64,000 nt of DNA, taken from the NCBI GenBank assembly GCA_963971225.1, contig OZ020270.1, positions 17,781,817 to 17,845,816 of the forward strand. The letters run 5' to 3'. Each line of letters starts with the position of its first letter. Within the stretch, counting starts at the first letter, position 1. The notes below the pieces were generated by a model that was not told where the DNA came from, searched no databases, and worked only from the letters and a program-made list of their open reading frames with translations. This document shows positions 53,801 to 61,107 of this stretch, in pieces. The translations under genes were made by a program, and so were the position numbers. This DNA comes from Melieria omissa (Eukaryota; Arthropoda; Insecta; Diptera; Ulidiidae).

Positions 53801-53902
53801 GCTACATGCATGCAGATTACGAAAAATAAAAAAAAAAAGTTAGGCCCGTAACTTTAAGATTAGCCGTAATGCGCGGGTTTTCGACATGTTTACCCCATTG
53901 TG
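50870..53902. mobile_element. Large fold-back element with 680-bp arms
   Basis: Arms 50870-51551 and 53224-53902 are inverted copies (CACAATGGGGTAAACATG...). A third end lies at 52988-53222 in the left-arm orientation, meeting an oppositely oriented end at 52945-52986 in the palindrome CCATTGTGGGTACCCCACAATGG. This suggests two elements end to end or an internal duplication. It contains MITE M3. No gene is seen. Flanking GCGTCG/CGACGC blurs the exact ends. Confidence 0.8.
51915..52638. mobile_element. TTAA-flanked MITE M3 (724 bp)
   Basis: The ends are GGGGGTGTTCTGTAGTAA and its inverse, with TTAA at 51911-51914 and 52639-52642. An inner block, GTCGCTATCGTCCGACGAGCG, matches GTCGCTATCGTTTGATCGAGCG of M1 at the same distance from the end. 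It is non-coding. Confidence 0.92.
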
Positions 53903-54329
53903 CGACGCGTCGTTTCGTTTTGGGTTGTTGCGTCGTTAGATTTTCGAAGTTGTGTTGTTTTGGGTTCGAGTCTTGCATTTTTTTTAATTATCTTTTTTTT
54001 CTAAAAGATAGCACGTCTTTTGTTTCTAATTACGCCATGCCATCAAAACTCGGGGATTTCCTTTCTAACTTTTGTGAAAGAAAGCCGACTTACGACAACA
54101 GCCACTATGGACTCATCAGACAGTGATTAATTTTTATTTTGTTTTTATAAATTAATTGAATATTTTATTTTGTTTTAATTGAATTTATTTTTTTTTGTTT
54201 TTTGTATGTATGTAATAAAATTTTATGTTATTTTTTTTTTTAAATGTTTACTTTGTTCAATTTTCTTTTTAAAAAGTAGTATTTTCGTAACCCTGGAACC
54301 TATCTTCGATCTTTACATGGTTTGCTATA

Positions 54330-55610
54330 GGGTCAAAATTTTCTCAAGTGGGCCACTTTAAAATCGATGGTCTCAGTTTTCGTTGATCAGTACGGTTTTC
54401 GATCGCTTTGGAGGTAAAAACGACACCCCAAAAATAATTTTGAAAAAAATGTTTTTTTCATTAGTTATTTACAGTTAAAGTTTTTGATCATGTTTTTTCA
54501 AAAATTCATAACTCACGAACGGTTTATCGAAACTCAACGTTTTCTACATCAAAATTTTTGTCAATTAATATACTTTGCCATGAAAAAATCTTTCTTCACA
54601 ACAAATTATTATTTAGCTGAAAAATCCTATTTGTTGTAAATAATTGAAAATTAATGAAACTTACCCGCCAGTGAGAAAATTTTGACACATTTCATTCAAT
54701 TCTACAATCCCTTACAAAAATTTTGGTGAAAAAAAGTCATTATTTTGCATTAGGTCAAAAGTTATACATGTTTTTGTGACCGCGCTCCTACCTCTAGCGC
54801 TGCACGAGCACGTATTGACGCGCGCGAATTATGTTTTACGTTTAAAATAAAAGCCGGAGATTTGTTCCGATTATCAACTTTATTCTTTAAACTTGGTCTT
54901 AAGACTAACTTTACAATTTTTCCCCATGCCACCAAGTGCCGATCGATAGCAAGTATGCCCATACAAAAATCGCCAACTCGGCAGAAAACGAACTCATTGA
55001 CCGTTTGCTCACTTGGCGGATTTCTGCTGGCCAAGCATAAACAACTCAGCGACCATAACGCTGATGTTGGTTCTGCCTGGTCGTTAGCTTTTTCGGCGTA
55101 TCCGATTTCCGCAGCAAACGTTGAACTTACAATGTCGAGTTCGTTCTGTGCCGAGTTTATTGACTTTGGACATACCTATTTACAATTGCATGGACTTCTG
55201 GTGTGGTATACGGGAGAGTATGCATAACTCGCGCGCTTAGTTATCGTGTGGCCGAATCGTCATCGTGTGAGTGAGAAGTTTCATTAATTTTCCATTATTT
55301 ACAACAAATAGGATTTTTCAGCTAAATAATAATTTGTTGTGAAGAAAGATTTTTTCATGGCAAAGTTTATTAATTGACAAAAATTTTGATGTAGAAAACG
55401 TTGAGTTTCGATAAACCGTTCGTGAGTTATGAATTTTTGAAAAAAACATGATCAAGAACTTTAACTGTAAATAACTAATGAAAAAAACATTTTTTTTCAT
55501 AATTATTTTTGGGGTGTCGTTTTTACCTCCAAACCGATCGAAAACCGTATTGATCAACGAAAACTGAGACCATCGATTTTAAAGTGGCCCACTTGAGAAA
55601 TTTTGACCCT
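54330..55610. mobile_element. Inverted pair of GGGTCAAA MITEs with TATA duplication
   Basis: The outer ends are GGGTCAAAATTTTCTC and its inverse, with TATA on each side (54326-54329 and 55611-55614). The left half (54330-54780) is the reverse complement of the MITE at 9790-10247. The right half (55265-55610) is a shorter forward copy. A solo LTR sits between them. Confidence 0.85.
54827..55229 (-). repeat. Solo errantivirus-type LTR (403 bp)
   Basis: On the minus strand it starts AGTTATGC and ends ACATAATT, with CGCG duplicated on both sides (54823-54826 and 55230-55233). AATAAAG and the AGT...ATT ends fit an errantivirus LTR, and CGCG is an alternating pyrimidine-purine target. It is not the LTR of the intact element. 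It is left over from LTR-LTR recombination. Confidence 0.75.
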
Positions 55611-55699
55611 ATAGGAAATCATAATTCACTTTGCGTCGTTTCAATTTGCGTCGTGTTTTTTTGGAACGTAACCACGACGCCAAGTGAGGTATGGGTGTA

Positions 55700-55954
55700 T
55701 TTCAAATATTTTGTTAAATATTTGCCGTTGTGCAATAATCAAGACATGGGTATCAAATGAAAGAGGAAAAATGTCTTCTTTTAACTAAATTTTCTATTTT
55801 GAACTTCAATCTAACATAGCTAACACTTCATTAACGGTTTCTTCATCAGTTTCCAAGTTTTTTAAAACTTCCTGTACTTCTTTGTCCCATAAAACCTACA
55901 TTTTTTTTGTAATGCCGATTGATATCTATAAAAAGGAAACCACATCTATATCTA
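55700..55954 (-). pseudogene. Possible transposase C-terminal remnant
   Basis: On the minus strand about 28 codons (55893-55804) read WDKEVQEVLKNLETDEE... and end in a stop. An acidic tail like this is common in pogo/jerky-type transposases. It is too short to be sure. The surrounding DNA resembles the right part of the ACACCG fold-back family. Confidence 0.3.
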
Positions 55955-55969
55955 TACTATTATATAAAA

Positions 55970-56242
55970 CAGACATGGGGGTTTTGCATTAAATTCGTAG
56001 TGCACTATCCTTTTCACTACCACTAAATAAATTTTAGTGGTAGCTGAATTTTTTCCACTAATCACTGAATTTAATGGCAGTGGCAGTGGTAAAAAGTACC
56101 ACTAAAAAAAATTAATGGAAAAAAAATGGCACTACCACTAAATAAAGAAAAAAAAAATTTAAAATTTATTTAGTGGATAATGGAAAATTTCCCAGCAGAC
56201 CTCTAGTGGTTGTGGTAGTGGATTTTAGTGCAAAACCCCCTG
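55970..56242. mobile_element. Small hAT MITE (273 bp)
   Basis: The ends CAG...GGGGGTTTTGCA and TGCAAAACCCCCTG are imperfect (four extra bases on the left). An 8-bp duplication ATATAAAA flanks it (55962-55969 and 56243-56250). The interior is packed with CCACTAAA / TTTAGTGG words on both strands. Confidence 0.88.
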
Positions 56243-57440
56243 ATATAAAAGTGTGACGTTTTTTGAGCCACAATCAGGCAAAAACCACTGAACCGATTTA
56301 GATTAAATAAGCACCACACATTTTTTATCTGTGGGAATGGTACATAGGCTATATGAGAATGACCACGCCCCCTTCTTACGCCCACTATGGTAACAAAACT
56401 AATCTATGGTATGCTTTTGTAAGGCAATATGGGTATTAAACGATTCAGCGTATCATTGCGGCAAACATAGGCTATAACATAATCGGCCACGCCCACTTTA
56501 CGCGCCTACTAAACTAACAAAACGAAGCTGCGGTACATGTCGGTGAATCAGTATTAATTTCAAGTGATTCCGTGTTTCATTCATGTTAACATAGGATATT
56601 TAAGATTGACTACGTCCACCTGATAGCCTTTTAGCCACGCCCACTATAATAACAAATCAGCCATGGTATATTTGTCATAGCAATATGGGTATCAAACGAT
56701 TCAGCCGTTCAATGCGGCAAACATAGACTATAATATAATCGGCCACGCCCACTTTCCGTGCCCTCTAAACTAACAAAACGGTAAATCAGTATTAATATCG
56801 AATGATTCCGTGCTTCGTTGATGTTAACATAGGATATATAATATTGATCACGCCCACCCGATAGCCTTTCCGCCACGCCCACTATAAGAACAAATCAGCC
56901 ATGGTATATTTGTCAGCAATATGAGTATCAAACGATTCAGCGTGTCATTGCGGCAAACATAGGCTATAATATAATCGGCCACGCCCACTTTCCGTGCCCT
57001 CTAAACTAACAAAACGAAGCTACGGTGCATGTCGGTAAATCAGTATTAATATCAAATGATTCCGTGTTTCATTGATTTTAACATAGGATATATAATATTG
57101 ATCACGCCCACCCGATATGCCTTCTCGCCACGCCCACTATAATAACAAATCAGCCATGGTATATTTGTCATAGCAATAGGGGCATCAAACGATTCAGCGT
57201 GTCATTGCGGCAAACATAGGCTATAATATAATCGGTCACGCCCACTTTCTGCGCCAACTAAACCAACATAACGAAGCTGCGGTACATGTCGGGAAATCAG
57301 TATTAATACCAAATGGTTCCGTGTTTTGTTGATATTGACACAGGATATATAAGATTGACCACGCCTACCTATTACGCCTTCTCGCCACGATCACTATTAT
57401 AACAAATCAGCCATGATATATTTGTCACAGTAATACCGGT
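56243..57440 (-). repeat. Right arm: inverted terminal segment and GGGCGTGGC array
   Basis: The reverse complement of 47430-48357, with about four units of ~250 bp (GGCCACGCCCACTTT near 56487, 56741, 56979 and 57235). The small hAT MITE lies at its inner edge; bases 55955-55969 belong to the same segment. Confidence 0.85.
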
Positions 57441-57479
57441 GTCAAACGATTTAGCGATTCGATAGGGGGAATGGGGTGG

Positions 57480-57755
57480 GTTTTTGACAAGGGGGCGTGG
57501 CACCTCCCATACAACTTAAATTTTTAATATGGAATATCTTCGGAATGAGAAATCGGGCAGCATTAAAATTTGGTGCGGGGCCACCGTTTAGATGTGCCGT
57601 TTCACAGGTAAAACTTTGTAAGCGTTGGTCAAGGGGCGTGGTACTTTTTAAGCGCCCAATTGTTTTCAATAACTTTGGAACTGCAAATCACACATCAAGA
57701 TATTTGGCACATACTTACGATTTCGACGTGCCCTTCGACAAGGAGAGTAGAGGGG
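57480..57755 (-). repeat. Right arm: inverted GCCACGCCC array unit
   Basis: About one unit, the reverse complement of the family at 46441-46760 (shared GAAACGGCACATCTAAACGGTG and GATATTCCATATT). Confidence 0.8.
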
Positions 57756-57895
57756 CATGGCGCTCAACGTGAGGCCAGAGGTACATACCCATCTGCATAT
57801 AACAGAAAGTGGCGCCAACGTGGGGTCGCTACGAACGTGGGGCATGCCACATAGGATCGACACACGCATACACATAACACCCTATCAGCGCATAT
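57756..57895 (+). repeat. tRNA-Lys primer-like unit, third copy
   Basis: 57770-57880 matches 25785-25880, including TGGCGCC-AACGTGGGGTCGCTACGAACG at 57810 with one base missing from the primer-like core. It ends at the ATAT before the piggyBac-like element. Confidence 0.6.
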
Positions 57896-59706
57896 CCCTT
57901 TCAGACCGTGATGCATCGATTGTGCGGGTGGTTTTCGATTTTAATATTTTCGCTTCTATCTGACCGATGTCAAATAGACCGGCATGCATCGATTTCCCTG
58001 CTTTTTCTTTATGTTTGTTTCTCACATTATTGAGCTGTTCTCTTTACCATTACTTCAATTATTGCGGAATTCTTGCGTCACATTTCAGTTTTGTCAAACT
58101 GAGCCGCAGAAGTAAGTTGTGATTTCAATTACAAGAGTACTAATCGTTAACAAATAGTGAAGTGGGCATATTTTCGCTAAAACAATTATAAATTTTACTG
58201 TTTCAAGCCAATTGAAGTAATTTGATGCAATAAAAATGCCTTTTAGCTAAACATTTTAACGAGTGCATCAATTGTGCGTATCGGGTCTTATGTCTCTAAA
58301 AAAGTTGGTTTTTTTTATTTTTAAGTGCTAATTAATTTTTAAGCCAATTATTGATTCAGTTAAAAACGCTTGCTTAAAAATTCCGAGACAAGCGAATGGA
58401 CGATATTCAATGGATGAGCAAATGATACCATTCACAGGCCGCTGTCCAGTACGCCAAAGTTTGTCCAACAAACCAAGAGGTGTTGGTTTAAAAAACATGA
58501 GGTATTTACCACATCAGACGGACTAGTTCTCGATTTATTTAGTTTCTATAGTTTCTCGATTTAGTTCTAAATTTATCAAGGCAAGACCACGCCTCTTCCG
58601 AAGGAAAATTTTGGACTTGGCCCTGCATTCGTTATGCGTCTTGTACAAACATTATCTAAAGGATCCAAAGTATTTTTTGACAAATACTTTACCTCATAGC
58701 CCCTATTGGATAAGCTTCTACAAGAAGGACTTTATGGGGCGGGAACGCTAATGAAAAGTCATATAAAAGGCGTTAACTTGAGTGATGAAAAAAAGAAGAC
58801 AAGAGGAGATGTGGAGAAATTCTGTTCCCCTGAGGATACAGTTGCCATTGTGCAATGGAAAGACTCAAAGTCGGTTTTATTGGCGTCATCTGCATTTGGA
58901 TGCAGTCCCGTTAATTATGTTCGTCATTGGTGCAAAAAAGAGAAAACATTTATCGAAGTCTCATGTCCAAATAAAGTCCAGCAGTACAATGAGTCAATGG
59001 GTGGTGTGGACATTTGCGACCAACAAATGGAAGTACATACATATATCGGACCTTTTTCAAAACCCAAAAATGGTCATTGAAAGTAATCATACATTTCATA
59101 GATTCGGCATGCTGCAATGCTTGGATGGAGTACCGAAATACTTGTCGGGAAATCGAAATACTACCAAAAGATTGCACGATTTGCTAAGTTTTCGACTTGC
59201 GTTAGCTGAAGCATTGGTGCCCACTCAAAAAACTAACAACGTGGAGTGGAGCTCTGAATCCGAAACGAACGAGGTTGAAACTGTTCAAAAATCAAAACGA
59301 TATCGCCCAGCGGACCAGCCATGGATGGTTGGATGGCTTCAATCACTGGCCAGTAGAACTCGATTTAAAATCAGTCCGTATGTGCCGTCGCAAATACTGT
59401 AAGTCGCATACACGCACACGATGCACCAAATGCGATGTATTTTTATGTTTCAGCAAAAAAATAATTTTTTCAGGCTGTATCATACTAAAAAATAAAAATA
59501 GTTTTAAAAAAGTTATCATATGGGGTTTTGGTTATTTTAAAATGAAATTAGACCGAGATGCATCAATTGTGCGTGTCCTAAAAATCCTTGAAGGATATAA
59601 AAAAGGTAAAACCTAAACATTGATTATATTTTCATACGATATAGAGACCATATATTCCAAAAATTATGAAAAAATTCCCAGTAGTTTAGCGTCAGGTCTG
59701 AAAGGG
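57896..59706 (+). mobile_element. piggyBac-like element flanked by ATAT (1,811 bp)
   Basis: The ends are CCCTTTCAGACC on the left and its inverse (GGTCTGAAAGGG) on the right, so they pair over 12 bases. Both flanks are ATAT (57892-57895 and 59707-59710) rather than the TTAA expected for piggyBac. Subterminal GATGCATC(G/A)ATTGTGCG words occur near both ends. It holds a broken transposase. Confidence 0.85.
58375..59470 (+). pseudogene. piggyBac-like transposase, degraded
   Basis: Recognisable blocks in order are: SMDEQMIPFTGRCPVRQS and NKPRGVGLKNM (about 58405-58500); a stretch ending KVFFDKYFTS (about 58660-58695); the frame 58706-59080 with GTLMKSHIKG, VQWKDSKSVLLASS, EVSCPNKVQQYNESMGGVDICDQQM (the conserved Asp region); then another frame to 59402; and a C-terminal cysteine-rich finger, CRRKYCKSHTRTRCTKCDVFLC (about 59390-59450). 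The N-terminal part is missing, and there are several stops and frame changes, so it is inactive. The assignment is firm by motif. Confidence 0.88.
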
Positions 59707-60051
59707 ATATAGCAACTGATCATCCAAATTTTCATTATTAGCGGCTCCCGGTCCTCCTCCTGTTCGGTAAAGCTCCCTCTTCCGCTCGCCGAGCTTCTTA
59801 CGGAAATTCTTCTTTAAGTCCTCGTACTTGGAACGAAGATTTAGTGTGTCGCGCGACCCACCACTCTGGAGATTAAACTCCGCCGCAATGTTGTTCCATG
59901 TTTTGTTTTTTTTTTCGTTGTTCACTGCATCAGTTCTCTTATTTTTCAAAATGTTTCGATACTGATGTGCTAGTTGCAAAAGCGTTGTTATTTCACTTCG
60001 CGTAAGATTTGCATTTCGCTTATTTTTGCTCATTTTGCTCGTTTTTAACAT
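59707..60051 (-). pseudogene. Myb/SANT-like DNA-binding protein, truncated
   Basis: ATG at 60051. About 115 codons fit the Myb/SANT-like N-terminal domain found in PIF/Harbinger accessory proteins and their host relatives: NLTRSEITTLLQLAHQY, then NNEKKNKTWNNIAAEFN, then LRSKYEDLKKNFRKKLGERK. The final five residues and the stop come from the end of the piggyBac-like element, so the protein was cut short by that insertion. Upstream DNA (60055-60290) is repeated at 7915-8170, so it is probably part of a transposon, not a unique host gene. Confidence 0.7.
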
Positions 60052-60054
60052 ATA

Positions 60055-60290
60055 TTCAAAATTTGAAATTTTTCGTGTTTATTTTGATTTATTATTTTTT
60101 TATTTACATTTAATGTGTCAAATTGACAAACAGAGTTTCCCTATTTGATTTAAAATCTCCAGGTACATACACGGCAGGTTAGAAATTGTTGAAATTACCA
60201 AATAAACTTACCTGATCGGTATCAGATATCTGTTAGGTTTGTACACGGTCACGGTATCTGGCTGTTGAAATTACGGGCATAGAATACCAA
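60055..60290. repeat. Dispersed repeat fragment, copy 2
   Basis: Matches 7915-8170 (see there). It lies directly upstream of the Myb/SANT-like frame and may be its leader or promoter. It ends at GTTGAAATTACGGGCAT in both places. Bases 60291-60398 hold nothing recognised. Confidence 0.6.
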
Positions 60291-60398
60291 TTCTTGAATT
60301 CTTGTACAGAATTGGGCTGTTAGTCTAGAAAATACTTTTTTTAGGTGCATTTTTTGTGTTGAGTAGTGTTATTGATGATTGAACATTAAATTTCTGTA

Positions 60399-60899
60399 CT
60401 AACTTAAAAATATTTCGGGGGGTAACTCATTGAACCACTCTAACTCCTTATTCTGTATACCAGTATTAAATAATTTTTTTAATAAAATCCCTTGATCTAT
60501 GGTCTCGAAAGCTCTCTTGAGACCTACAAAAACGGCAAAAATAGATTTCTTTTCATTTAGTTCTTCCTTCCAACAAGCTAAAACCATGTTTAACGCAGTT
60601 TCACATGAATGTTTATATCTAAATACGGACTGTTTTTGTATAAAGATATTATTACATTCTAAATATTGCACAACTTGATTTTTTACTACGGTCTCAAGTA
60701 TTTTTTCATCACACGGCAAGGTGTTTATTGGCCTCAACTCTTCAGCTTTTACCGTATTTATAACTTTTTCAATGGGAACTATTATTGATGTTTTCCATAA
60801 TTTTGAAACAATGCCCTTCGTCAGGCTTTCATTAATTGCTTGCGCGTAAAAATATCCCAAATAAATAATAGAATCTTTGATAACACCTTCCGAGAGCAA
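60399..60899 (-). pseudogene. LINE reverse transcriptase fragment
   Basis: 166 open codons of the RT fingers and start of the palm: LRPINTLPCDEKILE, QSVFRYKHSCETALN, KSIFAVFVGLKRAFETID. In the palm motif the first catalytic Asp position reads VGLKRAFETID where relatives have a D-x-x-RAF-type motif, so that Asp seems replaced by Gly. The catalytic FADD-type box is absent because the fragment ends first. It is a different family from the LINE that follows. Confidence 0.78.
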
Positions 60900-61107
60900 C
60901 TTTCTTCCACCTATTTTATATTTCGTTGCGCCTTAGACGCGAGACGAGTGAGACATACTGAGTGCGGCAAGGCACACGCCAATCATCGGCAGACAATATA
61001 ATGATTCTATTTCACTTCCTTCCGAGGCTTTGTTTCCGTTATTTTGTTGCTCTTTTTTATTGAAGTTTTGGTTCATTTCAACACCACGATGATTCCCAAT
61101 CCTAATG
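60900..61107. other. Spacer or 5' leader of the following LINE
   Basis: No frame or repeat end was recognised. The 5' edge of the LINE is not defined; no ORF1 is seen. Confidence 0.45.

Larger units (their letters stand above)
50847..55697. mobile_element. Tigger-like TA-flanked element carrying a nest of insertions
   Basis: The ends are CACCAATACCTCGCTTTGCG on the left and the inverse of CACCCATACCTCACTTGGCG on the right, flanked by TA (50845-50846 and 55698-55699). The ATACCTCG core recalls Tigger terminal repeats. Its own DNA is short and rich in GCGTCG; the rest is nested elements. No transposase was recognised. Confidence 0.65.

Noticed and set aside
53869..54126. 85-codon frame beside the fold-back element
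   Set aside because: It begins inside the terminal repeat and is Phe/Cys-rich low complexity; there is no support as a protein.
54862..55227. 121-codon frame as a gene
   Set aside because: It coincides with the solo LTR bounded by CGCG duplications and has no domain.
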